NCBI RefSeq assembly: GCF_001618005.1
Contig: NZ_LQXA01000035.1
Span: 62,001-126,000, forward strand
Reading direction: 5' to 3'
Source: Clavibacter tessellarius
GTDB lineage: Bacteria > Actinomycetota > Actinomycetes > Actinomycetales > Microbacteriaceae
DNA: 64,000 nucleotides
In this document: piece after piece, positions 50,085 to 60,393 of the stretch
How the letters are laid out: each line of letters opens with the position of its first letter
Position numbering within the stretch: position 1 is the first letter of the stretch
The notes under the pieces: generated by a model
Told to the model about the DNA's origin: nothing
Database searches by the model: none
What the model saw: only the letters and a program-made list of their open reading frames with translations
Made by a program: the position numbers and the translations under genes

Positions 50085-50274
50085 CGCAGGCAGGCTGACG
50101 GCGAGAAGTTCGCGGGCACAGGGGTCGAGCTGGTATCACGCGCGCGGCGCGGGCGGGCGCGCCCGTGGCAGAGAGGTGCGACGGGGGCGGATGCCGCGCT
50201 CGGGCGTCGCCCAGGCGACCTCGCCTACGCTCGTCATCCTGGGAGCCGCCCGACCGGCGCCCGCGAGGAGTCCC

Positions 50275-51618
50275 ATGCCCGTCCCGTCGCGCGACGTCGA
50301 CGCGTACGCCGTGCTCGGCGTGGATCCCGCCGCGTCCCAGGAGGAGATCCGCCGGGCCTACCGTCGCCGCGTCCGCGCCGCCCACCCGGACATGGGCGGG
50401 AGCGCGGACGCGTTCCAGGCGGTGCGCGCCGCGTTCGAGGCCGTCGGCGACCCCGAGAGCCGCGCTCGCTACGAACGCGGCCTCCGCGACGCGCCCGCGG
50501 CGAAGGAGGACGGCACCGCGGGACGCGCGCACCCCGCGCACCCGGAGTCGACCGCGGGATCCGGTTGGGATCCCGCCTCGCGCCGCGGTCGCCCGGGAGC
50601 GCCCCGGGAGAGACCCGCCGCCCGCACCCGCAGCTTCGGCCACCCCGGCGGCTTCGCCCGCCTCCGCTACCTGTCGCTCGTGCGCGAGTGGCTCGCCGAT
50701 CCGGCCGAGCCCGTCGTGCCCGCGTCGCCCGTCCCGCCCCGGGGCGGCCCGGCGCTCTCGGGCGAGCCCGGTCCGTACGTGCGGCGGACGCGCGTCATCG
50801 CCCCGCCCGTGCTGGCCGCGCTCCTCGCCGTCGTGCTCCTCGTCTCGGGACTCGGCGCGACGGGCGCGCTCGGGGGCGCGGTGCTCGGCGCCGCCGCGGG
50901 GCTCGCCCTGGCCGGACCCGTGGGCCGCGCGTGGTTCCGCTCCGAGGAGCCGCGCCGCGTCGCCGCCCGCCGGCTCCAGGAGGACGTGCTCGGGCACGAG
51001 CGGGCCCTCCGCGCCTACCCCGACCTGATGGCGGCCTACAGCGACCGCCTGACGCGCCTCGCGGGGCTCCGCCGCCGCTTCGAGGCCGACGCCTACGCGC
51101 CCGACCTCGTCGCGGAGGTCCCCGAGGAGGCCGCGGCCGCCCTCCGCGCCGCCGTCGCCCAGGAGGAGACCGCGCGCGAGCTCATGGAGCTCGGGCCCTC
51201 CTACGCGTTCTGGAACGGGGTCTCCGTGCCCCGCTCAGGCGATGCCGTCGACCACCTGGTGCTCGGGCCGCAGGGCCTCGTGGCGGTCGAGTCGGTGCCC
51301 GCCGGATCCGCGGCGGCGACGGACCCGGCGGCGCGCGCCGACGTCCTCCGGGGGCTGGATGCGCGCGCCCGCGCGCTGGCGCGGGAGATGGACGTGCCCG
51401 TCGTCGGACTCGTGCTGTCGCTGCCCTCCGGCGTGCTCGGCGCGGCGCCCGTCGTGCTGCACGGCGCCGACGACCCGCACGCGCTCCCGGCCTATGCGGT
51501 CGCACGCACGCTCCTGGCCGACCACGTGGCCGCGGGCCTGCCGGGCCTCACGCCCATGGCGCCGGAGCGTCTGCTCGCGGTCCGCACCCGGCTCGTGCTC
51601 GACGCCCGCTTCGTCTGA
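50275..51618 (+). CDS. Membrane protein with an N-terminal J domain and a NERD-like region
   Basis: A 447-residue protein. Residues 8-65 form a J domain (DAYAVLGVDPAASQEEIRRAY, HPD at 37-39), the part of DnaJ co-chaperones that stimulates DnaK. After a Pro/Arg-rich linker come two hydrophobic segments (about 177-196 and 199-216) and a helical stretch. The C-terminal part (about 318-440) has DAVDHLVLGPQGLVAVES, like the core of NERD (nuclease-related) domains. No DnaJ zinc finger or client domain. Function unknown; no partner genes nearby. Confidence 0.72.
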   Translation: MPVPSRDVDAYAVLGVDPAASQEEIRRAYRRRVRAAHPDMGGSADAFQAVRAAFEAVGDPESRARYERGLRDAPAAKEDGTAGRAHPAHPESTAGSGWDPASRRGRPGAPRERPAARTRSFGHPGGFARLRYLSLVREWLADPAEPVVPASPVPPRGGPALSGEPGPYVRRTRVIAPPVLAALLAVVLLVSGLGATGALGGAVLGAAAGLALAGPVGRAWFRSEEPRRVAARRLQEDVLGHERALRAYPDLMAAYSDRLTRLAGLRRRFEADAYAPDLVAEVPEEAAAALRAAVAQEETARELMELGPSYAFWNGVSVPRSGDAVDHLVLGPQGLVAVESVPAGSAAATDPAARADVLRGLDARARALAREMDVPVVGLVLSLPSGVLGAAPVVLHGADDPHALPAYAVARTLLADHVAAGLPGLTPMAPERLLAVRTRLVLDARFV

Positions 51619-51672
51619 CGCGGCCCGGCGGCGCGGGCGCGGGGACGACCGCGCGAGCACGCCGCGAACCGG

Positions 51673-52638
51673 TCAGCGGGGGAGCGGCACGTCCAGCTGG
51701 CCCGCCCGCACCATCCACTCGACGGCCTCGCGGGCCGCTTCCTCGCTCGTGTACCGCGGCGCGTAGCCGAGCACGTCGCGGGCCTTCTCGATGCTGGCGA
51801 CGTGGCTGCGGCTGAGGTGCTCCCAGCTCACGTCCGCGTGCTCGGGTGCCGTGCGCGCGCGGAACGCGTCCCAGTCGAGGTGCTCCAGCTCGGCTTCGCG
51901 GCCGAACCAGGCCGCGGCGGCGCGCGCGAACCCGCGGACGGACATGGCGCGCTCGGAGACGGCGTGGAAGCTCTCGCCCACGGCGGTCTCCCGGTTCACG
52001 ACGGCCAGCTGCACGACCTGCGCGACGTCGTCGGCGTGCACGTGGTGCATGGTCTCGCTTCCCGAGCCCGGGACGGCGAGGGGCGCGCCCGTGGCCAGCG
52101 CGGTCCAGACGGCGGGGTCGAGGTTGCCGACGGGTGTGATGACCGGCCAGCCGCCGCCGCTGATGTGGCCGGGGTGGACGACCGTCGCCGGCACGCCGCC
52201 GGACCGGGACTCGTGGATCAGGTAGCGCTCGATCTCCGCCTTCCGCACCCCGTACTCGCCGAACGGCTCCTTGACGTCGTCCTCGCGGAGCGGGAGCGAG
52301 GAGCTCAGCCCGTGCGTCCAGATGCTGCCGACGTGCACGAGGTGGCGGATCCGCCCGCGCAGCCCCTCGACGAGGTGGCGCGCCGACTCCGGCGTGAAGC
52401 ACACCAGGTCGATGACCACCTCGGGCGCCAGCTGGGCGATGCGCTCCGCGAAGGTGCCCGCCGCGTCCTCGGCCTCGCGGTCCACGGCGACGCGCTCGAC
52501 GCGGTCCCAGAGCGGGGACACGCGGTAGGGCTCGCGGGTGCCGCGGCTGACCGCGACGACGTCGTGGCCGGAGTCCACGAGGCGGGGGACGAGGAAGGTC
52601 CCGATGTGGCCGGTGGCTCCGATGACGACGACGCGCAT
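51673..52638 (-). CDS. NAD-dependent epimerase/dehydratase family protein
   Basis: Extended SDR of 321 residues. The cofactor motif GATGHIGTFLVPRL is at residues 8-21. The usual Tyr-X3-Lys is seen as YGVRKAEIERYL. The rest matches the sugar-nucleotide epimerase fold, but no substrate can be named. ATG 52638 is preceded by TAGGGT (ACCCTA, 52645-52650) at a leaderless distance. Confidence 0.82.
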   Translation of the reverse strand: MRVVVIGATGHIGTFLVPRLVDSGHDVVAVSRGTREPYRVSPLWDRVERVAVDREAEDAAGTFAERIAQLAPEVVIDLVCFTPESARHLVEGLRGRIRHLVHVGSIWTHGLSSSLPLREDDVKEPFGEYGVRKAEIERYLIHESRSGGVPATVVHPGHISGGGWPVITPVGNLDPAVWTALATGAPLAVPGSGSETMHHVHADDVAQVVQLAVVNRETAVGESFHAVSERAMSVRGFARAAAAWFGREAELEHLDWDAFRARTAPEHADVSWEHLSRSHVASIEKARDVLGYAPRYTSEEAAREAVEWMVRAGQLDVPLPR

Positions 52639-52644
52639 CCCGTC

Positions 52645-52650
52645 ACCCTA
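52645..52650 (-). promoter_or_regulatory. -10 box of the epimerase gene, leaderless type
   Basis: Minus-strand TAGGGT ends 6 bases before the ATG at 52638. Confidence 0.4.
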
Positions 52651-52682
52651 TCGGCGCGCCGGGCGGCCGACCGGCCCGCGGA

Positions 52683-53699
52683 TCAGATCCAGCCGCGCTT
52701 CCGGAACGCCGCGTAGAGGATGCCGCCCATCACGACCATGAGGCCGAGCGCGAGCGGATAGCCGTAGGTCCACTTCAGCTCCGGCATGTTGGTGAAGTTC
52801 ATGCCGTAGATGGTGCCGACGAGCGTCGGCGCGAAGAGGATGGCCGCCCAGGACGAGATGCGCTTCACCTGGTCGTTCTGCGCGAGGCTCGTCTCGGTGA
52901 GCTTCTTCATCTCGTCGTTCTGGCGCTGGCCGACGAGGGTCGTGTGCACCGTCAGCGCGTTCTGCAGCAGCGTGCGGAAGGCGTCCGCCCGCTCGGCGAC
53001 GCGGATGACGTGGTCGTGGACGTCACGGAAGCCGCGGCGCAGCTCGAGGTCCACGTCGCGCCGCTCGGCGGCGGCGCGGAGGTCGTCGAGCATCGCCCCG
53101 AGGGGCGCGGTGGCGCGCTGGAAGGCCGTGACCTCGCGCATGAGCGCGTAGATGCGGCGGGAGACGTCGGGATCGGCGCCGAAGATCTGGTCCTCGATCT
53201 CGTCCACGTCGTCCTCGAGGCCCGCGGCGACGGGCCCGTACTCGTCGACGACCTGGTCGAGGATCGCGTAGAGGACGGCGGTGGGGCCGAGCGCGAGCAG
53301 CTCGGGGTCGTCCTCGAGGCGGTGGCGGACGGCGGAGAGGTCGGGCGACTCGGCGTGCCGGATGGTGACCACGAAGTCCGGCCCCACGAACACGTGCAGC
53401 TCGCCGAACTCGACGCGCTCATCGGCGTCGACATAGCGCGCGGGCCGCAGGACGACGAACCAGGTGTCGCCGTAGCGCTCCATCTTGGACCGCTGGTGGC
53501 CGGTGAGGGCGTCCTCGACCGCGAGCGGATGCAGCCCGAACTCGGCGGCGACGTGGTGGAGCTCGTCCGCGTCCGGGCGGTAGAGGCCGATCCACGCGAG
53601 GCCCTGGCGCTCGCGCATCACCTCGAACGTCTCGTCGAGGCTCTCCGGATCCGCCGTGCGGACCCCCTGGACGTACACGGCGCTGTCGACGACGGTCAT
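52683..53699 (-). CDS. corA: Magnesium/cobalt transporter CorA family protein
   Basis: Divalent-cation channel of 338 residues. A long cytoplasmic N-terminal funnel domain is followed by two C-terminal membrane helices with the signature Gly299-Met300-Asn301 in YGMNFTNMPE between them. The positively charged C-terminus RKRGWI is typical. The ATG at 53699 is preceded by a large inverted repeat (53707-53745) and a TACAGT -10 box (ACTGTA, 53746-53751). Confidence 0.94.
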   Translation of the reverse strand: MTVVDSAVYVQGVRTADPESLDETFEVMRERQGLAWIGLYRPDADELHHVAAEFGLHPLAVEDALTGHQRSKMERYGDTWFVVLRPARYVDADERVEFGELHVFVGPDFVVTIRHAESPDLSAVRHRLEDDPELLALGPTAVLYAILDQVVDEYGPVAAGLEDDVDEIEDQIFGADPDVSRRIYALMREVTAFQRATAPLGAMLDDLRAAAERRDVDLELRRGFRDVHDHVIRVAERADAFRTLLQNALTVHTTLVGQRQNDEMKKLTETSLAQNDQVKRISSWAAILFAPTLVGTIYGMNFTNMPELKWTYGYPLALGLMVVMGGILYAAFRKRGWI

Positions 53700-53706
53700 G
53701 CGATCT

Positions 53707-53751
53707 CGCTCTCGGGTCGGAGGCCCGTCGCGCGGGCCGAGAGCGACTGTA
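53707..53751 (-). promoter_or_regulatory. corA promoter with inverted repeat at the transcription start
   Basis: Arms CGCTCTCGG (53707-53715) and CCGAGAGCG (53737-53745) are perfectly complementary. An inner stem, GGCCCG with CGGGCC, lies at 53722-53738. The minus-strand -10 box TACAGT is at 53746-53751, so the repeat covers the start site and leader. An operator or a structured leader is possible. Confidence 0.4.
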
Positions 53752-53786
53752 GCCGGGCGGTGGCCGAGCCGGCCGGGAACGAGGAA

Positions 53787-53820
53787 GAGCCGGTCGGATC
53801 CTCGTGGATCCGACCGGCTC
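53787..53820 (-). terminator. Terminator of tRNA-Leu
   Basis: A perfect 15-bp stem, GAGCCGGTCGGATCC (53787-53801) with GGATCCGACCGGCTC (53806-53820). On the minus strand it is followed by TTCCTCGTTCC. It begins 8 bases after the tRNA. Confidence 0.88.
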
Positions 53821-53828
53821 TCGTGTGT

Positions 53829-53913
53829 GTCCGAAGGGGGACTTGAACCCCCACGCCCTAATACGGGCACTAGCACCTCAAGCTAGCGCGTCTACCAATT
53901 CCGCCATCCGGAC
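53829..53913 (-). tRNA. tRNA-Leu (anticodon GAG)
   Basis: Class II tRNA of 85 bases. Acceptor arms GTCCGGA and TTCGGAC pair with one G-T. The anticodon stem CTAGC/GCTAG encloses TTGAGGT, anticodon GAG, reading CTC and CTT. A long variable arm (GCCCGTATTAGGGC) and the T loop GGTTCAAGTCC are present. The 3' CCA is not encoded. CTC is a heavily used leucine codon in this genome. A strong terminator follows. Confidence 0.95.
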
Positions 53914-54016
53914 AGGATGTGCGGCCCGCCGTCTCCGGCTGCCGAGAGACGACATTAGCACGGCTCGGGAGGCCTCTCGACCACCCGCCGGGCCGGACGC
54001 CCGTGCCCGGCCTCGA

Positions 54017-54022
54017 TAGCGT
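54017..54022 (+). promoter_or_regulatory. -10 box of the M20 peptidase gene, leaderless type
   Basis: TAGCGT ends 6 bases before the ATG at 54029. Confidence 0.4.
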
Positions 54023-54028
54023 GGACCC

Positions 54029-55339
54029 ATGACCGACACGCTCCCCGACGACCTCGACGCCACCGCGCGGATCGCCCGCGACCTCATCCGGTTCGACACG
54101 ACCAACCACGGCGAGGGCCGGTCGGAGGGGGAGACGGAGGCCGCCGAGTACGTCGAGCAGCATCTCAAGGACCTGGGGCTCGAGCCCGAGCTGATCGACG
54201 CCGCGCCCGGCCGCACGAGCGTCCTCGCCCGCATCCCGGGGCGCAACCGCGACAAGCCCGCGCTCGTCGTGCACGGCCACCTCGACGTGGTCCCCGCCGA
54301 CCCGGCGAACTGGTCCGTCGACCCGTTCGGCGGCGTCATCAAGGACGGCATGCTCTGGGGCCGCGGCGCCGTGGACATGAAGAACATGGACGCGATGATG
54401 ATCACCGCGCTCCAGGAGATCATCACCTCCGGTCGCGCCCCCGAGCGCGACCTCATCATGGGCTTCTTCTCCGACGAGGAGGCGGGCGGCGTGCTCGGCT
54501 CCGCGTACGTCGTCGAGAACCGCCCCGAGTGGTTCGAGGGGGCCACCGAGGCCATCAGCGAGGTCGGCGGCTACTCCATCGACCTGGCCGGCAAGCGCGC
54601 GTACCTGCTGCAGACGGGGGAGAAGGCGCTCATCTGGATCCGCCTGGTCGCCACCGGCACCGCGGGCCACGGCTCGCAGGTCAACCGCGACAACGCCGTC
54701 ACGCGCCTCGCGGGCGCGGTCGCGCGGATCGGCATGGAGGAGTGGCCCGTCCACCTCACCGACACGACGCGCCAGCTGCTCGACGAGATCGCCCGGATCG
54801 TCGGCGCCGACCCGAAGCAGGTGACGCCGGACGACCTGGCCATCGCCACGGGCACGGCCTCGAAGTTCATCGCCGCGACGCTCCGCACCACCACCAACCC
54901 GACGCTGCTCACCGCCGGCTACAAGCACAACGTGATCCCCGACACGGCCGAGGCCCTGGTCGACATCCGCGTGCTCCCGGGCGAGGAGGAGGCCGTGCTC
55001 GCGCGGGTCCGCGAGCTGGCCGGCGAGGGCGTCGAGGTGCGCATCGTGCACCAGGACGTCGGCCTCGAGAACCCGTTCGACGGTCCGCTCGTGGACGCCA
55101 TGGTCGCCACCCTCGGCGCGCACGACCCCGAGGCCGAGGTGCTGCCCTACATGCTCTCCGGCGGCACGGACAACAAGGCGCTCAGCCTCCTCGGGATCAC
55201 CGGCTACGGCTTCGCGCCGCTCAAGCTGCCGGCCTCGATGGACTTCCCGGCGATGTTCCATGGCGTCGACGAGCGCGTCCCGCTCGACGCACTAGTCTTC
55301 GGGAGGCAGGTCCTGCGCGACCTCCTCCTGAACTACTAG
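54029..55339 (+). CDS. M20 family metallopeptidase (dipeptidase/deacylase-like)
   Basis: Zinc-dependent peptidase or acylase of 436 residues. Metal-binding motifs VVHGHLDVVPAD and GRGAVDMKNMDAM bring a His and Asp, and FFSDEEAGG the catalytic Glu. A dimerisation domain (about 200-320) follows, and a final His is in the MFHGVDERVP segment. Could be a dipeptidase or an aminoacylase. The start gives a leaderless mRNA. uppP follows after 42 bases. Confidence 0.86.
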   Translation: MTDTLPDDLDATARIARDLIRFDTTNHGEGRSEGETEAAEYVEQHLKDLGLEPELIDAAPGRTSVLARIPGRNRDKPALVVHGHLDVVPADPANWSVDPFGGVIKDGMLWGRGAVDMKNMDAMMITALQEIITSGRAPERDLIMGFFSDEEAGGVLGSAYVVENRPEWFEGATEAISEVGGYSIDLAGKRAYLLQTGEKALIWIRLVATGTAGHGSQVNRDNAVTRLAGAVARIGMEEWPVHLTDTTRQLLDEIARIVGADPKQVTPDDLAIATGTASKFIAATLRTTTNPTLLTAGYKHNVIPDTAEALVDIRVLPGEEEAVLARVRELAGEGVEVRIVHQDVGLENPFDGPLVDAMVATLGAHDPEAEVLPYMLSGGTDNKALSLLGITGYGFAPLKLPASMDFPAMFHGVDERVPLDALVFGRQVLRDLLLNY

Positions 55340-55381
55340 ATCCGAGCCCCAGGTGGGCCACCCGACACTGGGAGCACCCGT

Positions 55382-56200
55382 TTGAGCTATCTCGAGGCGA
55401 TCATCCTGGGCCTCGTCCAGGGTCTGACCGAGTTCCTGCCCATCTCCTCGAGCGCGCACCTCCGCATCGCCGGGCTCTTCCTGGGCGGCGACCCGGGCGC
55501 GACGTTCACCGCCATCACGCAGCTCGGCACCGAGCTCGCGGTCGTGGTGTTCTTCCGCAGGCGCATCGGCAAGGTCCTGTCGGCCTGGTTCCGCTCGCTC
55601 CGCGGCGGCATGCCGAAGAGCGACCCGGACGTGCGCATGGGCTGGCTCGTCATCATCGGCACCATCCCCATCGGCATCGCGGGCTACCTCTTCCAGGACA
55701 CGATCCGCTCCACGTTCCGCTCGCTCTGGATCGTCGCCATCGTGCTCATCGTCTTCGGCATCCTGCTCGGCCTCGCCGACCGGTACAGCCGCAGCGACCG
55801 GCTCGAGAAGGACATGACGTACGGGCACGGCGTGAGCATCGGCATCGCCCAGGCCCTCGCCCTCGTCCCCGGGGTCTCCCGGTCGGGCGCCACCACCACC
55901 GCGGCGCGCGCCTTCGGCTACGCCCGCCCGGTCGCCGCCGAGTACTCGTTCCTCCTCGCCGTACCGGCCGTCTTCGGCAGCGGCCTGTACGAGCTCGTGA
56001 AGAGCTTCGACGAGACCGGCCAGGCGGGCGCGGGCCAGACCGCGGTCGCGACGCTCATCGCGTTCGTCGTCGGCCTCGCGGTCATCGCGGGCCTCATGCG
56101 GTACATCTCCACGCGCACCTTCATGCCCTTCGTCGTCTACCGCGTCGCCCTCGGCGTCGTGCTGCTCGTGCTGCTCGGCACGGGTGCGATCGCGGCCTGA
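55382..56200 (+). CDS. uppP: Undecaprenyl-diphosphatase
   Basis: BacA-type integral membrane phosphatase that recycles the undecaprenyl carrier lipid for peptidoglycan synthesis. It has 272 residues with seven or more helices. Signature LGLVQGLTEFLPISSSAHL is at residues 8-26 and the second motif GVSRSGATTTAARAFGY lies later. The start is TTG. Resistance to bacitracin is a known by-product in other species. It ends 4 bases before mshC. Confidence 0.96.
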   Translation: MSYLEAIILGLVQGLTEFLPISSSAHLRIAGLFLGGDPGATFTAITQLGTELAVVVFFRRRIGKVLSAWFRSLRGGMPKSDPDVRMGWLVIIGTIPIGIAGYLFQDTIRSTFRSLWIVAIVLIVFGILLGLADRYSRSDRLEKDMTYGHGVSIGIAQALALVPGVSRSGATTTAARAFGYARPVAAEYSFLLAVPAVFGSGLYELVKSFDETGQAGAGQTAVATLIAFVVGLAVIAGLMRYISTRTFMPFVVYRVALGVVLLVLLGTGAIAA

Positions 56201-56204
56201 TCCC

Positions 56205-57488
56205 GTGCGCGCCTGGTCACGTACCGCCGTCCCCGCCGTCGCGGGGGAGCCGCCCGTCCCGCAGCTGCACGACACGAGCAGCGGAACCGTCCGTCCCGCC
56301 GAGTGCGCGGGCGACGGCCGCGTGGGCCTCTACGTGTGCGGCATCACGCCGTACGACGCGACGCACATCGGACACGCCTCCACCTACCTCGCCTTCGACA
56401 CCCTGCAGCGCGTCTGGCTCGACCGCGGCTACGACGTGGCGTACGTGCAGAACGTGACCGACGTCGACGACCCGCTGCTGGAGCGGGCGACCGCCACGGG
56501 CGTCGACTGGCGCGATCTCGCCGCCGAGCAGGTCGAGCTGTTCCGCACCGACATGGAGGCGCTGCGGATCCTCCCGCCCGACTCCTACGTCGGCGTGACG
56601 GAGGTCGTCGACGAGGTCGCGGCCGCCGTCGCCGAGCTCGTGCGACGCGGCACGGCCTACCCGGTCGACACCCCCGACGCCGTCGAGCCCGGCGCCCGGG
56701 ACCTCTACTTCGACGTGGCCCGCGCGGGCGAGGACGGCCCCTGGGCGCTCGGCGACGAGAGCCGCTACGACCGCGACACGATGTCCGCGCTCTCCGCCGA
56801 GCGCGGCGGCGACCCCGAGCGGCCCGGCAAGCGCGACCCGCTGGATCCGCTGCTCTGGCGTGCCGAGCGCGCGGGCGAGCCCGCGTGGGACGGCGTCGTC
56901 GGCCGCGGACGGCCCGGCTGGCACATCGAGTGCGCCGTCATCGCGCTGCGGAAGCTCGACCGGCCCGTCACGGTGCAGGGCGGCGGATCCGACCTGATCT
57001 TCCCCCACCACGAGATGTCCGCCGGCCACGCCTCCGCCCTCACCGGCGAGGACTTCGCGTGCGTGTACGCGCACACCGGGATGGTCGCCTACCAGGGCGA
57101 GAAGATGAGCAAGTCGCTCGGCAACCTCGTGCTCGTGTCGCGCCTGCGGGCCGCGGGCGTGGATCCGCGCGCCATCCGCCTCGCGCTCCTGGCCCAGCAC
57201 TACCGCACCGACTGGGAGTGGACGGACGCGCTCCTCGCGGAGTCGGTCGCCCGGCTCGCCGCGTGGGACGCGTGGGTCGATGCGGCGACGCCGCCCGTCG
57301 ACGCCGTCGCGGAGGAGCCCGGCGAGCTCGTGCAGCTGGTGCGCGAGCGGCTGGCCGACGACCTGGACACCCCGGGCGCGCTCCTGCTGCTCGACCTCCG
57401 CGTGGCGACGGGCGTGCCCGCGACGCCCGTCGAGGTCGAGGCCGTCGACGCGCTGCTCGGCGTGCGGCTGGGGAGCCCCGCGGCCTGA
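56205..57488 (+). CDS. mshC: Cysteine:1D-myo-inosityl glucosaminide ligase MshC
   Basis: Mycothiol biosynthesis: ligates cysteine to GlcN-inositol with ATP, by a cysteinyl-tRNA synthetase-like fold. It has 427 residues. The zinc site Cys45 is in YVCGITPYD, HIGH is at 54-57 and KMSKS at 300-304. It lacks the anticodon domain of CysRS and starts MRAWSRTAVP, the MshC style. GTG 56205 is chosen 4 bases after uppP; an in-frame GTG at 56184 lies inside uppP. Mycothiol is the main thiol in Actinobacteria. Confidence 0.94.
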   Translation: MRAWSRTAVPAVAGEPPVPQLHDTSSGTVRPAECAGDGRVGLYVCGITPYDATHIGHASTYLAFDTLQRVWLDRGYDVAYVQNVTDVDDPLLERATATGVDWRDLAAEQVELFRTDMEALRILPPDSYVGVTEVVDEVAAAVAELVRRGTAYPVDTPDAVEPGARDLYFDVARAGEDGPWALGDESRYDRDTMSALSAERGGDPERPGKRDPLDPLLWRAERAGEPAWDGVVGRGRPGWHIECAVIALRKLDRPVTVQGGGSDLIFPHHEMSAGHASALTGEDFACVYAHTGMVAYQGEKMSKSLGNLVLVSRLRAAGVDPRAIRLALLAQHYRTDWEWTDALLAESVARLAAWDAWVDAATPPVDAVAEEPGELVQLVRERLADDLDTPGALLLLDLRVATGVPATPVEVEAVDALLGVRLGSPAA

Positions 57489-57526
57489 CCGGCGCAGGAG
57501 TCCGCGCGGTCCGCCGCGGCGCCGCC

Positions 57527-58486
57527 CTACTGGTCCTTCGGGTCCTTGGGCTCCCGGGGCCGCCACGGCTCGTCCGGGCGGTCGTCGCCTCGGCCGCGCG
57601 GCCCGTCGCCGCGGCGGAGGTACTTCTCGAACTCCTGCGCGATGGCCTCGCCGCTCGCCTCGGGGGAGTCGACGGTGTCCCGCGCCTGCTCGAGCTGCTG
57701 GATGTAGGACGCCATGTCCTCGTCCTCGCCCGCGAGCTGGTCGATGCCGGCCTCCCAGGTGGCGGCCTCCTCGATCAGCTCGCCGCGCGGGATCACGACG
57801 TCGACCATCTCCTCGAGCTTGTCGATGAGCGCGAGCGTGGCCTTCGGGGACGGCGCGCTGTGCACGTAGTGGGGGACCGAGGCCCAGAGCGAGACGGTGG
57901 GCATGCCCATCTCCTCGGCGCGCTGGGCGATGATGCTGAGGATCCCGACCGGTCCCTCGTACGTGCTCCGCTCGATGCCGAGCTCGGCGCGCACGTCCGC
58001 GTTCTCGCTCGTGGAGAAGACCGTGATGGGACGCGTGTGCGGAACGTCCGCGAGCAGCGCGCCGAGCAGCACGACGCCCTCGACGCCCGCGGCGCGTGCC
58101 GCGTCGAGCACCTCGGCCGTGAAGGCCGTCCAGTGCCGGGACGGCTCGACGCCGAGGAGGAGGTGGATGCTGCCGCCGTTGTCGCCGCTCACGCCGAGCT
58201 GCGCGTCGGCGGCCAGGTCCTGCGCGGGTCGCCGGGGGTCCTTCGGGCCGTAGAGCGTGGCGCCCGGCCACTCGAGCTCGCGGGTGCCGTCCTCCGCGAA
58301 GCCGATGGTGGGGCGGTTGAACTGGAAGTCGAAGTAGTCCTCGGGATCCACCGACGACACCGCCTCGAGGTCGAGGAGCTCCTTGAGCGCCCGGACGGCT
58401 CCGCTGGCGGCCTCGCCCGCGTCGTTCCAGCCCTCGAAGGCGACGACCAGCAGCCGTCCGCTCACGAACCTCTCGGCATCCGCCAC
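57527..58486 (-). CDS. PAC2 family protein
   Basis: PAC2/DUF-type protein of 319 residues, related to archaeal and actinobacterial proteins thought to assist proteasome assembly or carry an unassigned role. It begins LVVAFEGWNDAGEAAS, with the family motif FQFNRPTIGF and a central SIIAQRAEEMGMP. The C-terminal 35 residues are Arg/Asp/Pro-rich. GTG 58486. It is convergent with mshC; PAC2 genes near mshC are common in Actinobacteria. Confidence 0.85.
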   Translation of the reverse strand: MADAERFVSGRLLVVAFEGWNDAGEAASGAVRALKELLDLEAVSSVDPEDYFDFQFNRPTIGFAEDGTRELEWPGATLYGPKDPRRPAQDLAADAQLGVSGDNGGSIHLLLGVEPSRHWTAFTAEVLDAARAAGVEGVVLLGALLADVPHTRPITVFSTSENADVRAELGIERSTYEGPVGILSIIAQRAEEMGMPTVSLWASVPHYVHSAPSPKATLALIDKLEEMVDVVIPRGELIEEAATWEAGIDQLAGEDEDMASYIQQLEQARDTVDSPEASGEAIAQEFEKYLRRGDGPRGRGDDRPDEPWRPREPKDPKDQ

Positions 58487-58490
58487 GTGA

Positions 58491-60332
<1,842 letters not shown>

Positions 60333-60393
60333 GATGACAGGGCCGATCACGCGGGTGCGTGCCGGCCACCCCCACCATCGAAAGAGGAGTCAC

